This document shows, piece after piece, positions 34,978 to 45,750 of a DNA stretch of 51,330 nucleotides. Both the position numbers and the translations under genes were made by a program. The notes below the pieces were generated by a model. That model saw nothing but the letters and a program-made list of their open reading frames with translations, ran no database searches and was not told the origin of the DNA. Each line of letters starts with the position of its first letter. Position 1 is the first letter of the stretch. Source of the stretch: Candidatus Ulvibacter alkanivorans (GTDB lineage: Bacteria > Bacteroidota > Bacteroidia > Flavobacteriales > Flavobacteriaceae); NCBI RefSeq assembly GCF_003333325.1, contig NZ_QOLC01000069.1:1-51330 (forward strand), given 5' to 3'.

Positions 34978-36072
34978 ATGAAAGCAGGAATTGTTGGCTT
35001 GCCAAACGTAGGAAAATCTACACTTTTTAATTGTTTGTCGAATGCCAAAGCACAAAGCGCAAACTTTCCGTTTTGCACCATAGAACCTAATATTGGAGTA
35101 GTAAATGTTCCCGACCACCGTCTGGTTAAACTGGAAGAGTTGGTCGATCCCGAGCGGGTTTTGCCAGCAACGGTAGAGATCGTAGATATTGCCGGATTGG
35201 TAAAAGGGGCTAGTAAAGGTGAGGGCTTAGGTAATCAATTCCTCGGAAACATACGCGAAACCGATGCCATATTACACGTATTGCGTTGTTTCGAAGACGA
35301 CAATATCGTGCATGTAGACGGAAGTGTAGACCCTGTGAGAGACAAGGAAACAATCGACATTGAGTTGCAACTGAAGGATCTAGACACTACCGAAAAGAAA
35401 CTCGAAAAAGTCAAGAGAGCTGCTCGCACCGGAAATAAAGAAGCGATGAAGGAAGAAGCTGCGTTACAAAAAGTAAAAGCAGGTCTTGAAGCAGGAATTT
35501 CTGTTCGTGCCATCGATCTTTCCGAAGCAGAAAGAGAAGAGTATATTAACCAAATGCAATACATTACCGATAAACCGGTAATGTACATTTGTAATGTAGA
35601 TGAAAATTCGGCGGCAACCGGCAACGAATATGTCGAGCAGGTTAAAAAAGCGGTTGCGAACGAAAATGCCGAAGTACTTATCTTGGCAGTTGGCACCGAA
35701 GCTGATATCACAGAACTAGAAACCTTTGAGGAACGTCAAATGTTCTTAGAAGACCTTGGTCTAGAAGAACCGGGATCGGCAAAACTCATTAGAGGTGCGT
35801 ATAATTTACTCAACTTACAAACCTATTTTACTGCGGGTAAGAAAGAAGTGCGCGCATGGACGATTCCAGTTGGTGCAACCGCTCCTCAAGCAGCGGGCGT
35901 AATTCATACCGATTTTGAAAAAGGCTTTATTCGAGCAGAGGTCATCAAGTATGATGATTTTGTATCCTTCGGAAGCGAAGCCAAAGTTAGAGAGGCCGGA
36001 AAATTAGGTGTGGAAGGCAAAGAGTACATCGTGCAAGATGGTGATGTAATGCACTTCCGCTTCAATGTCTAG
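34978..36072 (+). CDS. ychF: Redox-regulated ATPase YchF (OLA1 type)
   Basis: 364-residue P-loop protein of the Obg family that prefers ATP and associates with ribosomes. Walker [10 protein letters not shown] is at about 7-15; NxxE in place of NKxD is consistent with ATP use (ICNVDE near 203). A central coiled-coil region and the C-terminal TGS-type domain ([22 protein letters not shown] near 303-324) are complete. It ends 6 bp from the convergent PAP2 gene. Confidence 0.96.
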   Translation: MKAGIVGLPNVGKSTLFNCLSNAKAQSANFPFCTIEPNIGVVNVPDHRLVKLEELVDPERVLPATVEIVDIAGLVKGASKGEGLGNQFLGNIRETDAILHVLRCFEDDNIVHVDGSVDPVRDKETIDIELQLKDLDTTEKKLEKVKRAARTGNKEAMKEEAALQKVKAGLEAGISVRAIDLSEAEREEYINQMQYITDKPVMYICNVDENSAATGNEYVEQVKKAVANENAEVLILAVGTEADITELETFEERQMFLEDLGLEEPGSAKLIRGAYNLLNLQTYFTAGKKEVRAWTIPVGATAPQAAGVIHTDFEKGFIRAEVIKYDDFVSFGSEAKVREAGKLGVEGKEYIVQDGDVMHFRFNV

Positions 36073-36078
36073 TTGTTA

Positions 36079-36900
36079 TTAAAAGGAATAACGCAGTGCC
36101 ATGCCACGGTACTCGTCTCCAGTAAAACTAATTCCTGCACTAGGGTAAACATCGAGGCTTGTATTTCTTGTTTTATGCAATTCAGGAACAAAGTATCCCG
36201 TTACGGCTCCTAATCCGTACCCTAAAAGAACATCGGTCAAAAAGTGCTGTCCTGCTTCAATTCTAAAATAACCCACCGCTGCTGGTAATACCGCAGCTCC
36301 TGTCCAGATCCATGCCTTTCCGTTGGCATCGGGATTAAAATCACTAAAAACTTTAGCAGTGAAAAAGGTAGCTGTGGCTGTGGCTGCAACATGTCCGGAA
36401 TAAAAGGACCGCTGTGCATTGTTGCGCAATCGCCTATCCAGCGGGACATCTTCACTGTATACATAAGGTCGTGACCTATTTACCAGCCCTGCTGTAATGG
36501 AAAACATTCCTGCCGTAGTCGCTAAGCTTTCAATGTACATTCCTACAATTTGCCCTGTATGATCGTTTGTTTCATCGTCGAATAAAAGCACTATTGGAGC
36601 TGCAAAGGAAGCCGCAAAAGGGATGTCACTAATCATATTGGCATTTTCGCTATCGTTTCCTACTGCCCATCTATCGAGAAAATTAATATTGTCTTGATTG
36701 GCTATTTCCATCGCTAATTTTTCTTCGGAAATATCATCTTTATTTTGAATGAGTAGTAATCCTCCGGCACTGGCACCAAGACTAACTCCGGTCCAAATAC
36801 CATCTCGAACCCAGTCCCATTCATAAGGTGACTGGCTTTTTTGAGCGTTAGAAGAAATAAATAGTAAAAGTAGTAGGGTGGTTACAATTGTGTGTCTCAT
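36079..36900 (-). CDS. PAP2-family membrane phosphatase
   Basis: 273 residues from the ATG at 36898-36900 (the frame is open to a TTG at 36933 but the shorter form starts with a good signal peptide, RHTIVTTLLLLLFISSNAQ). PAP2 motifs: C1 with Arg-Pro (NRSRPYVY), C2 SFYSGH and C3 RIEAGQHFLTD. It should hydrolyse a lipid pyrophosphate or phosphatidic-acid-like substrate at the membrane. Its 3' end almost touches ychF. Substrate unknown. Confidence 0.88.
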   Translation of the reverse strand: MRHTIVTTLLLLLFISSNAQKSQSPYEWDWVRDGIWTGVSLGASAGGLLLIQNKDDISEEKLAMEIANQDNINFLDRWAVGNDSENANMISDIPFAASFAAPIVLLFDDETNDHTGQIVGMYIESLATTAGMFSITAGLVNRSRPYVYSEDVPLDRRLRNNAQRSFYSGHVAATATATFFTAKVFSDFNPDANGKAWIWTGAAVLPAAVGYFRIEAGQHFLTDVLLGYGLGAVTGYFVPELHKTRNTSLDVYPSAGISFTGDEYRGMALRYSF

Positions 36901-37025
36901 ATCGTAAATATAGTAGAATGTTATTCTCGTCAATTTTGGTTTAACATTTCCTTAATTCAATTTTATTGGTTCTTTTGGATTATAAAATTCGGGGAGAAAC
37001 TTTATCTTCGGGCCAAATTGAGTGC

Positions 37026-38441
37026 ATGAATCGAACAGATTATACACGAATTGCTTTTGTCTCCAGTATTCTAATACTAGCGTTTTTCTTTCTGAAAGAT
37101 GTGCCTTTTTTTTGGGACGGACAAAGTAAAGCGACCAGAGCGTATTGGTTCTATTCACACGATTTTTCACAATGGGTTTTGCCCACAACACACAACTCTG
37201 GGCATCCACCATTATGGCCAATTAGCATTGCACTCTCGTGGAAACTTTTTGGAGTAGCATTATGGCCACCACGAATATTGCTATTGCTCATAAATATTGG
37301 GGTATTCTTCCAGTTGTACTTACTCGTTAAAAGATCGTTTGTAGCACAAGTGCCAATGTTGCTATTCTTTTTGATCTGTATCGAGCCTACCTTAGTAGCG
37401 CAAACCACTAGTTTGAACAACGATATGCTATTGTTGTTTTTCGCTCTCCTAGGTATAAATTCGTTGTTGCGATACAACTGGACATGGTATAGTTTGGCGT
37501 TAACCGGTTTATTATTGACCAATTTACGGGGAATCTATTTTGTAGCTGCATTTGCATTGCTACATTTCATATTGGTACGAAAGGACTACATCGAAGGAGG
37601 CAGGAAATTGTTGTGGGCCTACCTTATCGGCCTTAGTTGTTTCGCAATATTCTTAACCTATCAATACCAAACCCTTGGATGGGTTTTACTCACACCAAAC
37701 GAATCGTATGCCGACCACAGAGATACGACTTCCCTTTTCAATGTTTTAAAAAATGCTGCCGCCTATGGGAAAAGCATGTTGGAATTTGGACGATTCGCAG
37801 TGTGGATTCCGTTGGTGTTGTTGTTGGCAGCTTTTTTCCGAAGTAAAAAAAGAATGAGTTCACAATCTGCAATAGTGTTTGTTGCACTTCTCGCATTTTG
37901 TCTAGTGTTCTTTTTTGGTATGGTGCCATTTAGCAACCCAATTGCACCGCGCTATTTTACCATCTGTTATTTATTATCCGGTATTTTGCTGATCAATGTA
38001 CTGTTCGAAGCTAATCTTCGTCCGTTGATTCGAAAGATAAGCCTATGGACAGTAGGGATTGCTTTTATTTCTGGGCATTTTTGGATATATCCGCCGAGCA
38101 TCGCTCAAGGCTGGGACAGTACTTTGGCTCATTTGTTTTACTTTAAACAAGAGGAGCAGATGTTACGCTACCTCGAAGAAGCGCAATTGTCGGTCGCCGA
38201 TATTGGCTCTAATGTACAGATACGTACGAGTGATCTATTCTTTACAAAACCGGATACAGATTACGATGTGCCGTTCGCGCCTTTAGACCTTGAAGCAAAT
38301 ACCTATGTACTGTTCTCGAATATCGAAAATAGAACCGGTGACGAGGCAATTCAAACATTACAAGAAAACTGGATTCCGGTGAAGAAGTTTTCTCGATTTG
38401 GTGTGTTCTTAACCTTGTATAAGAATCCGGCGACCCCATAA
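37026..38441 (+). CDS. GT-C-like polytopic membrane protein, possible glycosyltransferase
   Basis: 471 residues from the ATG at 37026 (the frame extends to 36966, but the extra 20 residues are hydrophilic and unlike a membrane start). About ten hydrophobic segments. The first loop carries DVPFFWDGQSKATRAYWFYSHDFS and HNSGHPPLWPISIAL, reminiscent of GT39/ArnT-type GT-C transferases with an acidic residue in loop 1. Family assignment is by fold-like pattern only. It lies between two unrelated genes; the acceptor is unknown. Confidence 0.65.
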   Translation: MNRTDYTRIAFVSSILILAFFFLKDVPFFWDGQSKATRAYWFYSHDFSQWVLPTTHNSGHPPLWPISIALSWKLFGVALWPPRILLLLINIGVFFQLYLLVKRSFVAQVPMLLFFLICIEPTLVAQTTSLNNDMLLLFFALLGINSLLRYNWTWYSLALTGLLLTNLRGIYFVAAFALLHFILVRKDYIEGGRKLLWAYLIGLSCFAIFLTYQYQTLGWVLLTPNESYADHRDTTSLFNVLKNAAAYGKSMLEFGRFAVWIPLVLLLAAFFRSKKRMSSQSAIVFVALLAFCLVFFFGMVPFSNPIAPRYFTICYLLSGILLINVLFEANLRPLIRKISLWTVGIAFISGHFWIYPPSIAQGWDSTLAHLFYFKQEEQMLRYLEEAQLSVADIGSNVQIRTSDLFFTKPDTDYDVPFAPLDLEANTYVLFSNIENRTGDEAIQTLQENWIPVKKFSRFGVFLTLYKNPATP

Positions 38442-38493
38442 CTTTCTTAACAATAGATGCACATTTATTGTTAATTACTTTATGAAGATGTGG

Positions 38494-38523
38494 TTTTGAT
38501 TTTTATACCGAAATTTTATATTG
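38494..38523 (+). promoter_or_regulatory. Candidate parE-parC promoter
   Basis: TTTTG at 38494-38498, an 18-bp spacer and TATATTG at 38517-38523 give a Bacteroidota-like promoter with a shortened -7 box, 19 nt before the parE ATG. Confidence 0.4.
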
Positions 38524-38542
38524 CGTAGTCACACCTACAGCT

Positions 38543-40396
38543 ATGTCAGAAACGAAATATACCGAAGAAAACATACGTTCTCTCGATTGGAAAGAACACA
38601 TTCGTATGCGTCCCGGGATGTATATCGGGAAATTAGGAGATGGCTCATCGCCAGATGATGGGATCTATATCCTTCTCAAAGAGGTGATCGATAACTGTAT
38701 CGACGAATTTGTAATGGGCTCCGGTAAGACCATCGAAGTTCGAATTAAAGAAAAAGAGGTTAGAGTGCGCGATTATGGTCGTGGGATTCCATTAGGGAAA
38801 GTGGTTGATGTAGTCTCTAAAATGAATACCGGCGGTAAGTACGATTCGCGTGCCTTCAAAAAGTCGGTTGGCTTGAATGGGGTTGGTACCAAGGCAGTAA
38901 ATGCGCTCTCGGCTTATTTTAAAGTAGAATCGGTTCGTGACAATCAAATAAAGACTGCCGAATTCGAATTGGGGGAGTTGAAAAATGATGCCGACACCGA
39001 ATCAACCAGTAAACGCAAAGGGACTAAGGTTAGCTTTATACCCGATGAGTCTATCTTTAAGAATTTTAAGTTTAGAACGGAGTACGTAGAGCGAATGCTT
39101 AAGAATTACGTCTATTTGAATCCGGGATTGACGATCGATTTTAATGGGACCAAGTTCTATTCTGAAAATGGATTAAAGGATCTTTTACAAGAAAATATTT
39201 CCGAAGAAGATATGCTTTATCCCATCATACATTTGAGAGGAGATGATATTGAGGTTGCCATTACCCATAGTCGTACCCAGTACAGCGAAGAGTATCACAG
39301 CTTTGTGAATGGACAAAACACTACCCAAGGTGGAACTCATTTAGCTGCTTTTCGTGAAGCACTCGTAAAAACGGTGCGGGAGTTCTACGGAAAGAATTAC
39401 GATGCGAGCGATGTGCGTAAATCGATCGTCGCTGCTATAAGCATTAAAGTGATGGAACCTGTTTTTGAAAGTCAGACAAAAACAAAACTCGGTTCTACCG
39501 ATATGGGCGGTGATCTTCCTACTGTACGGACCTTTATAAACGATTTTGTTAAAAGACAATTAGACAACTACTTACATAAGAACCCGGAAACTGCTGAAAA
39601 AATTCAGAAGAAGATCGTTCAAGCCGAGCGTGAACGAAAGGAACTAAGCGGCATTCGCAAATTAGCGCGTGATCGAGCCAAGAAAGCGAGTCTGCATAAT
39701 AAAAAACTACGCGATTGCCGGGTGCATTTAGGCGATACCAAGAAGGAAGGGAATCTAGATTCAACCTTGTTCATTACTGAGGGGGACTCGGCGAGTGGAA
39801 GTATCACTAAAAGTCGCGATGTGAATACACAAGCGGTCTTTAGCTTAAAAGGAAAGCCTTTGAACAGCTACGGGCTTTCGAAGAAGATCGTGTACGAGAA
39901 TGAAGAATTCAATTTGTTGCAGGCGGCGTTAAATATCGAAGACTCTATGGAGGATTTACGATATAATAATATTGTGATCGCTACCGATGCCGATGTAGAT
40001 GGGATGCACATTCGATTGTTATTGATCACTTTTTTTCTTCAGTTCTTCCCGGAACTTATAAAGGAAGGCCATCTATACATTCTACAAACACCGTTGTTTA
40101 GAGTTCGAAATAAGAAGGAAACGATTTATTGCTATTCCGAAGAAGAGCGAGTCGCTGCTATTGAAAAACTAAAACCAAAACCAGAAATTACTCGATTTAA
40201 GGGGTTGGGTGAAATATCTCCGGATGAATTTGTACACTTTATAGGCGAAGATATTCGCTTAGACCCTGTGATGTTGGATAAAGCTATGAGTATTGATGAA
40301 TTATTAAAATTCTACATGGGGAAAAATACACCCGACAGACAAGAATTTATCATTGAAAACCTAAAAGTTGAATTGGACAAAGTAGAAGACGCATGA
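38543..40396 (+). CDS. parE: DNA topoisomerase IV subunit B
   Basis: 617-residue ATPase subunit: GHKL ATP site with Asn in [15 protein letters not shown] and [14 protein letters not shown] (about 110-125), and TOPRIM domain with EGDSASGS (about 412) and DADVDG (about 481). Acts with ParC to decatenate chromosomes. The stop overlaps the parC start in ATGA, so translation is coupled. The direct neighbour parC and the absence of a GyrA box in it favour ParE over GyrB. Confidence 0.95.
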   Translation: MSETKYTEENIRSLDWKEHIRMRPGMYIGKLGDGSSPDDGIYILLKEVIDNCIDEFVMGSGKTIEVRIKEKEVRVRDYGRGIPLGKVVDVVSKMNTGGKYDSRAFKKSVGLNGVGTKAVNALSAYFKVESVRDNQIKTAEFELGELKNDADTESTSKRKGTKVSFIPDESIFKNFKFRTEYVERMLKNYVYLNPGLTIDFNGTKFYSENGLKDLLQENISEEDMLYPIIHLRGDDIEVAITHSRTQYSEEYHSFVNGQNTTQGGTHLAAFREALVKTVREFYGKNYDASDVRKSIVAAISIKVMEPVFESQTKTKLGSTDMGGDLPTVRTFINDFVKRQLDNYLHKNPETAEKIQKKIVQAERERKELSGIRKLARDRAKKASLHNKKLRDCRVHLGDTKKEGNLDSTLFITEGDSASGSITKSRDVNTQAVFSLKGKPLNSYGLSKKIVYENEEFNLLQAALNIEDSMEDLRYNNIVIATDADVDGMHIRLLLITFFLQFFPELIKEGHLYILQTPLFRVRNKKETIYCYSEEERVAAIEKLKPKPEITRFKGLGEISPDEFVHFIGEDIRLDPVMLDKAMSIDELLKFYMGKNTPDRQEFIIENLKVELDKVEDA

Positions 40397-43065
40397 GCGA
40401 AGACCTTAATCCGAACGAAGAAGAGCAACAAAAGGGACCGGATTATCTTGGCGAAGACGAAGATACCTCTGGAGACACCATAACCAAGGTCACGGGTATG
40501 TACCGTGATTGGTTCTTAGATTATGCCAGTTATGTGATACTGGAACGGGCTGTACCTGCTATCGAAGATGGTTTTAAACCTGTACAGCGGCGCATCATGC
40601 ATAGTATGAAAGACCTGGACGATGGGCGGTATAATAAAGTCGCGAACATCGTTGGACATACCATGCAGTATCATCCCCATGGGGACGCGAGTATCGCCGA
40701 CGCAATGGTTCAGATTGGTCAAAAAGATCTGTTAATCGATACGCAAGGAAACTGGGGTAATATACTTACAGGCGATAGAGCGGCGGCTTCTCGATATATC
40801 GAAGCCCGACTTTCAAAATTTGCCTTAGACGTAGTCTATAATCCAAAAATAACCGGATGGCAAGCCTCCTATGATGGTAGAAAGAAGGAGCCGATCAATC
40901 TTCCGGTAATGTTCCCCTTATTATTGGCGCAAGGGGCAGAGGGTATTGCTGTAGGTCTTTCTACAAAGATACTTCCGCATAATTTTTTGGAACTGATCGA
41001 TTCTTCCATTAAACATTTACAAGGTAAGCGCTTTACCTTATATCCCGATTTTCCAACCGGAGGCATTATTGATATTAGCAATTATAATGATGGTCTACGC
41101 GGCGGAAAAATTCGTAGTAGGGCACGTATCAATCAGCATGATAAAAATACGCTGGTGATTAACGAAATTCCATTTGGAACAACGACCAGTTCGTTGATCG
41201 ATTCTATACTGAAGGCGAACGACAAAGGAAAGATCAAGATCAAAAAGATCGAGGATAATACTGCTGCCGAGGTAGAAATCTTGGTGCATATTCCCAGTGG
41301 TATTTCGCCTGATAAAACTATAGATGCCTTATATGCATTTACGGCTTGCGAAACTTCCATTTCTCCTCTAGGTTGTGTGATCGAGGATAATAAGCCACTC
41401 TTTATTGGAGTTACGGAAATGCTAAAACGATCTACCGATCGTACCGTAGAATTATTAAAAAGTGAACTTGAGATCCAATTGGAAGAGTTGGAAGCACAAT
41501 GGCACTTTTCTTCCTTAGAACGTATTTTTATTGAAAACCGTATTTACCGTGATATAGAAGAGGAGGAGACTTGGGATGGAGTGATTGCGGCCATCGATAA
41601 AGGATTAAAACCCCATACCAAGCACTTAAAAAGAGCAGTGACCGAAGAGGACATCGTTCGGCTTACCGAAATACGAATAAAACGTATCTCTAAATTTGAC
41701 ATTGACAAAGCCCAGCAGAAAATTGCTTCCTTAGAAGACGAGATTGCCAAGGTAAAGCACAACCTTGAAAACTTGATCGACTATGCGATTGCCTATTTTA
41801 AAAGGCTAAAGAAAGACTACGGAGAAGGAAAGGAGCGTAAGTCTGAGATTCGTGTTTTCGATGATATTGAAGCTACCAAGGTCGTTATTCGCAATACCAA
41901 GCTATATGTAAATAGGGAAGAAGGCTTTGTGGGAACGAGCTTGCGCAAAGATGAATACGTAACAGATTGCAGCGATATCGACAACATAATCGTCTTTACC
42001 AACGAAGGTAAAATGATGGTATCGAAAGTGGATTCCAAGACCTTTGTTGGGAAAGGAATTATTCATGTGGCTGTTTTTAAGAAGAAGGATAAGCGTACCA
42101 TTTATAATATGATCTATCGAGATGGTACAAAAGGGGCTACTTATGTGAAGCGGTTTGCAGTGACTTCGGTTACTCGTGATAAAGAATATGACCTCACACA
42201 AGGCACGAAAGGCAGTAAAGTACTATATTTTACAGCCAACCCCAACGGTGAGGCTGAGGTCGTAACTGTTTTATTGCGACAAACAGGTAGTATTAAGAAA
42301 TTAAAGTTTGATCTTGATTTTGCAGATCAGTTGGTGAAGGGGAGAGGCTCTAAGGGAAATATAGTAACCAAATATTCAGTAAAACGAATTGAACTTAAGG
42401 AAAAAGGACTCTCCACTCTCAAGCCTCGTAAAATATGGTTTGATGAAACCGTACAGCGACTCAATGTTGATGCTCGAGGAGAGTTATTGGGCGAGTTTAC
42501 TAGCGAAGACCGCATCTTAATCGTTAATCAGCGAGCGATGGTAAAAACAGTGATACCAGAGCTCACCTTGCGGTTCGATGATGATATGATCGTATTAGAA
42601 AAATGGGAGCCCAAGAAACCATTGTCAGCGATCTATTGGGAAGGAGAAAAAGAATTATATTATGTAAAACGTTTTCTTATTGAAAATCCCGATAAGGAAG
42701 AACTAATTATTACCGAGCATCCAAAATCGTATTTAGAACGAATATTTACCGATCACAGGCCTGTGGCCGAAGTAGTATTTGTAAAGGAACGCGGTAAGGA
42801 GCGTAAGGACAATGAAGAAATTAGCTTGGAAGATTTTATCGCGGTAAAAGGAATTACAGCCATGGGAAATCAGCTTACCAAAGATAAAGTATTGGAGATC
42901 AATGAGCTTTCAGCTTTACCTTATGAGGCTCCGGAACAAGTATCTGCCGAAGATATGGATGTTGTAGATGAGGAGGATGTTGCTTCGGAAGAGGGTGCTT
43001 CCGAAGATAATACAACAAATAATGAGTCGTCGAAAGGTGATGGTGAACAAACCATGCTCTTTTAA
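40393..43065 (+). CDS. parC: DNA topoisomerase IV subunit A
   Basis: 890-residue DNA-cleavage subunit. Active-site Tyr135 in [11 protein letters not shown]; upstream QRDR reads [13 protein letters not shown], giving Ala99 and Asp103 where E. coli ParC has Ser80 and Glu84. A C-terminal beta-pinwheel-type region lacks the canonical GyrA box. The last about 45 residues are an acidic, low-complexity tail ([21 protein letters not shown]) ending TMLF. Overlaps parE by 4 bp and precedes mscL by 12 bp. Confidence 0.95.
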   Translation: MSEDLNPNEEEQQKGPDYLGEDEDTSGDTITKVTGMYRDWFLDYASYVILERAVPAIEDGFKPVQRRIMHSMKDLDDGRYNKVANIVGHTMQYHPHGDASIADAMVQIGQKDLLIDTQGNWGNILTGDRAAASRYIEARLSKFALDVVYNPKITGWQASYDGRKKEPINLPVMFPLLLAQGAEGIAVGLSTKILPHNFLELIDSSIKHLQGKRFTLYPDFPTGGIIDISNYNDGLRGGKIRSRARINQHDKNTLVINEIPFGTTTSSLIDSILKANDKGKIKIKKIEDNTAAEVEILVHIPSGISPDKTIDALYAFTACETSISPLGCVIEDNKPLFIGVTEMLKRSTDRTVELLKSELEIQLEELEAQWHFSSLERIFIENRIYRDIEEEETWDGVIAAIDKGLKPHTKHLKRAVTEEDIVRLTEIRIKRISKFDIDKAQQKIASLEDEIAKVKHNLENLIDYAIAYFKRLKKDYGEGKERKSEIRVFDDIEATKVVIRNTKLYVNREEGFVGTSLRKDEYVTDCSDIDNIIVFTNEGKMMVSKVDSKTFVGKGIIHVAVFKKKDKRTIYNMIYRDGTKGATYVKRFAVTSVTRDKEYDLTQGTKGSKVLYFTANPNGEAEVVTVLLRQTGSIKKLKFDLDFADQLVKGRGSKGNIVTKYSVKRIELKEKGLSTLKPRKIWFDETVQRLNVDARGELLGEFTSEDRILIVNQRAMVKTVIPELTLRFDDDMIVLEKWEPKKPLSAIYWEGEKELYYVKRFLIENPDKEELIITEHPKSYLERIFTDHRPVAEVVFVKERGKERKDNEEISLEDFIAVKGITAMGNQLTKDKVLEINELSALPYEAPEQVSAEDMDVVDEEDVASEEGASEDNTTNNESSKGDGEQTMLF

Positions 43066-43077
43066 GAAACATTAGTT

Positions 43078-43515
43078 ATGGCCGGATTTTTACAAGAGTT
43101 CAAAAATTTTGCGATCAAAGGGAATATGATCGATATGGCGGTGGGTATTATAATCGGGACCGCTTTCAACAACGTGGTAAATACGTTGGTAAAGAAAATT
43201 GTGATGCCGCCCCTTTCATTGCTTACCAATGGTGTAAATCTTGCCAATAAAAAGCACATATTGCGCAAGGCTACAGATACTTCCGAAGAAATTGCAATTG
43301 GTTATGGCGAACTCTTAGAGGTGTTGATCGATTTTACGGTTATTGCCTTTACCATATTTGTTGTTATAAAATTTATGAATCGATTTAAGAAGAAGGCAGA
43401 AGACCCTAAAAACAAGGAGGTCGAAACTCCAAAGAACATAGAACTGCTTTCAAATATTGAACGATTAATGGCAGAACAGAACAGTCTTCTTGGCAAAAGG
43501 CTTGGAAAAAAATGA
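43078..43515 (+). CDS. mscL: Large-conductance mechanosensitive channel
   Basis: 145 residues. Starts MAGFLQEFKNFAIKGNMIDMAVGIIIGTAFNNVV, the standard MscL N-terminal helix and first membrane segment, with a second segment about 82-103 and a cytoplasmic helix ending in EQNSLLGKRLGKK. Inner membrane pentamer that opens on osmotic down-shock. It starts 12 bp behind parC, so it probably shares the topoisomerase transcript, an unusual partnership. Confidence 0.95.
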   Translation: MAGFLQEFKNFAIKGNMIDMAVGIIIGTAFNNVVNTLVKKIVMPPLSLLTNGVNLANKKHILRKATDTSEEIAIGYGELLEVLIDFTVIAFTIFVVIKFMNRFKKKAEDPKNKEVETPKNIELLSNIERLMAEQNSLLGKRLGKK

Positions 43516-43522
43516 TATTCAC

Positions 43523-43552
43523 TTGATTTGTAGGAATTATCGTATATATTTG
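43523..43552 (+). promoter_or_regulatory. Promoter of the hybrid histidine kinase gene
   Basis: TTG at 43523-43525, 19-bp spacer and perfect TATATTTG at 43545-43552 match the consensus; ATG follows after 47 nt. Confidence 0.6.
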
Positions 43553-43599
43553 TAAGCCCTAAACTCTTAACCTAAGCGGTTTATTACCGCAATTATTAC

Positions 43600-45681
43600 A
43601 TGCTACACGCAGTCCCCAAAAAGAACTATTGGATCTCCTCTGCCGTACTTCTATTTGTATTGGTTATAAGTATTGTCTTATACTACAAAGCCAACCAAAA
43701 ATTAGCCGAAGAATACGAAGACCAGGTGCATACCGTGGGCTCGTTAGCACTTACCGAATTTGAACGAACCGTTCGAAATAACATAAAATCCTTAGAACAT
43801 TTACGCGATCGTATCGAAGAGAGTGATGGTGCGTTCATGAACTATTTTGAGTCGGATGCCAATCGGATCATAGCAAAACATTCTGCCTTAAAATTTATAG
43901 AATGGATCGATAAGGACGGTATTATTCAACGTATTACACCTTTAGAAGGCAATACAGAGGCGCTTTTTCTAGATATTAAAAAAATTGGCTACCGATATGA
44001 CGAATGGATCACGAATAGTTTAAATGACAAGACCAATATTACACCTTGGGTGGCACTTACTCAAAAAGGGGAGGCTTTTTTAATCGATATTCCCATATTT
44101 GTGGAAGGTGAGTTCTACGGCACGGTTACCGCCGGTATGGACTTTAAGAAACAATTTAACGCCATTAGTGAGTCGCTACAGGATCATGCAATCTTAATTC
44201 GCGACGAGACCGGCGCTCCGTTTTACGGATTTAATAATCCGAAACCATCTGAGTTTCCTGATGATCGCATCTTTAGTAGTCAGCTTAGACCCATCTCTAA
44301 TTTAGGCGAGTCCTGGGATTTTCAGTTGTTATATAGTGATAACGCGCTGTATAAGGAGCGAAACTTTATTCAAAAAGCAGCCTTGATCTTTGGTTTGGTG
44401 TTATCGGTTATCACGAGTTTACTTGTGTTCTTTTTCCTAAAATCAAGACATGACGCCCTAGTGCAGGAAACCAACAATACTAGGTTAAGCAAATTGAACC
44501 AAGAGCTCATTCAACAAAAAAAAGCAGCGCAATTGGCGTCTTCGGCTAAATCAGATTTCTTATCGAACATGAGCCATGAGATTAGAACACCGCTAAACGC
44601 AATTCTTGGTTTTACCGACATCTTACAAACTAAGAACTTACTTAAGAAGGAACGATTGTACTTGAACTTGATGCGAAACTCGGCACAAACCTTATTAGGG
44701 CTCGTAAATGATATCCTCGATATTGATAAGATCGAATCGGGTAAGATGGAAATTAGAAGCGAAACCTTTAAACCTTCCGACCGCCTTCAAAAAGTCCTCA
44801 CTACCTATTATCCACAACTCAAGGAGCAAGGTCTGGAGCTGCATTCTAATATTTCGGTCTCTTCCAAAATATCGGTCAAAGGGGATGCTTCCAAGTTCGA
44901 TCAGATCGCAACCAACCTAATTACCAACGCTATAAAATTCACACCTAGTGGTTCTATTACGATCGATTACAACGAGACTGTTATAGATAAAAAGGTTCAT
45001 ATTACCTATACGGTAAAGGATACCGGCGTGGGGATTCCGAAGCAAAAATTAGACAATATTTTTGAACGCTTTATCCAACTAGAGAACGGTACACGTAAAA
45101 AGCACGAAGGAGGAGGATTGGGATTATCGATCACTCGTGAGCTGGTCGGATTGTTAAATGGAACTATAGATGTTGAAAGTGAGTTACACCTAGGAACATC
45201 CTTTACAGTTTCGCTTCCTTTTGAAGTATCGGAGGCAGCAGCAGAACCCATACCCAAAAAGATCCAAAAAAATCTGTCGCATATCAGTTGTCTTATCGTA
45301 GACGATAACCGTATCAATAGAATGATTTTATACAATATTCTATTGCAAACCGGTATAAAAAGCGAAAGTGTTTCGAGTGGAGTAGAGGCGCTGGAAAAAG
45401 TCAAGCAGCGATCGTATGACGTTGTGTTTATGGACATCCACATGCCGGAGATGGACGGCTTTGAAACTGCGACTCATATCTTGCAATTACAAGAGGATGT
45501 GGCCATTATTGGACTCTCTGCAGATGTTACGGTAGAGGCGGTTCGTCGAGGCAAATTGAGCGGAATGGTAGATTATTTAACCAAGCCTATAAATAAGACC
45601 GAACTTTTTGCTGCATTACAACGACTCACATTGGAAAAATCGGTGCTTCAAGAAGCAGAAGCAGAGGCTAGACAGGAATAA
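43600..45681 (+). CDS. Hybrid histidine kinase/response regulator
   Basis: 693 residues. Membrane segments at about 12-28 and 262-284 enclose a periplasmic sensing region of about 230 residues resembling CHASE/Cache-type sensors. HisKA with phospho-acceptor His326 (SHEIRTPLNAILGF), HATPase with NLITNAIKFT, DTGVGIP and GGGLGLS, and a C-terminal receiver with Asp612 (VVFMDIHMPEMDG) and Lys in YLTKPINK. No output domain or Hpt partner is adjacent. The signal is unknown. Confidence 0.93.
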   Translation: MLHAVPKKNYWISSAVLLFVLVISIVLYYKANQKLAEEYEDQVHTVGSLALTEFERTVRNNIKSLEHLRDRIEESDGAFMNYFESDANRIIAKHSALKFIEWIDKDGIIQRITPLEGNTEALFLDIKKIGYRYDEWITNSLNDKTNITPWVALTQKGEAFLIDIPIFVEGEFYGTVTAGMDFKKQFNAISESLQDHAILIRDETGAPFYGFNNPKPSEFPDDRIFSSQLRPISNLGESWDFQLLYSDNALYKERNFIQKAALIFGLVLSVITSLLVFFFLKSRHDALVQETNNTRLSKLNQELIQQKKAAQLASSAKSDFLSNMSHEIRTPLNAILGFTDILQTKNLLKKERLYLNLMRNSAQTLLGLVNDILDIDKIESGKMEIRSETFKPSDRLQKVLTTYYPQLKEQGLELHSNISVSSKISVKGDASKFDQIATNLITNAIKFTPSGSITIDYNETVIDKKVHITYTVKDTGVGIPKQKLDNIFERFIQLENGTRKKHEGGGLGLSITRELVGLLNGTIDVESELHLGTSFTVSLPFEVSEAAAEPIPKKIQKNLSHISCLIVDDNRINRMILYNILLQTGIKSESVSSGVEALEKVKQRSYDVVFMDIHMPEMDGFETATHILQLQEDVAIIGLSADVTVEAVRRGKLSGMVDYLTKPINKTELFAALQRLTLEKSVLQEAEAEARQE

Positions 45682-45750
45682 GGACCAATTACAAATTGTC
45701 GTTGAACCTCTTTACGAATTAAAGGATGTTGCTTCAGTTTTTTGATTCAC

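Noticed and set aside
35235..35711. 158-codon open frame opposite ychF
   Set aside because: Ser/Phe-rich shadow of a well-identified conserved gene.
38543..43065. gyrB/gyrA instead of parE/parC
   Set aside because: The A subunit lacks a GyrA box and the two genes overlap as an operon, typical of topoisomerase IV; certainty needs comparison with the other pair in the genome.
45682..45750. Short inverted repeat CAATTACAAATTG after the hybrid kinase as a terminator
   Set aside because: Stem of only 5 A/T-rich pairs and no T-run.
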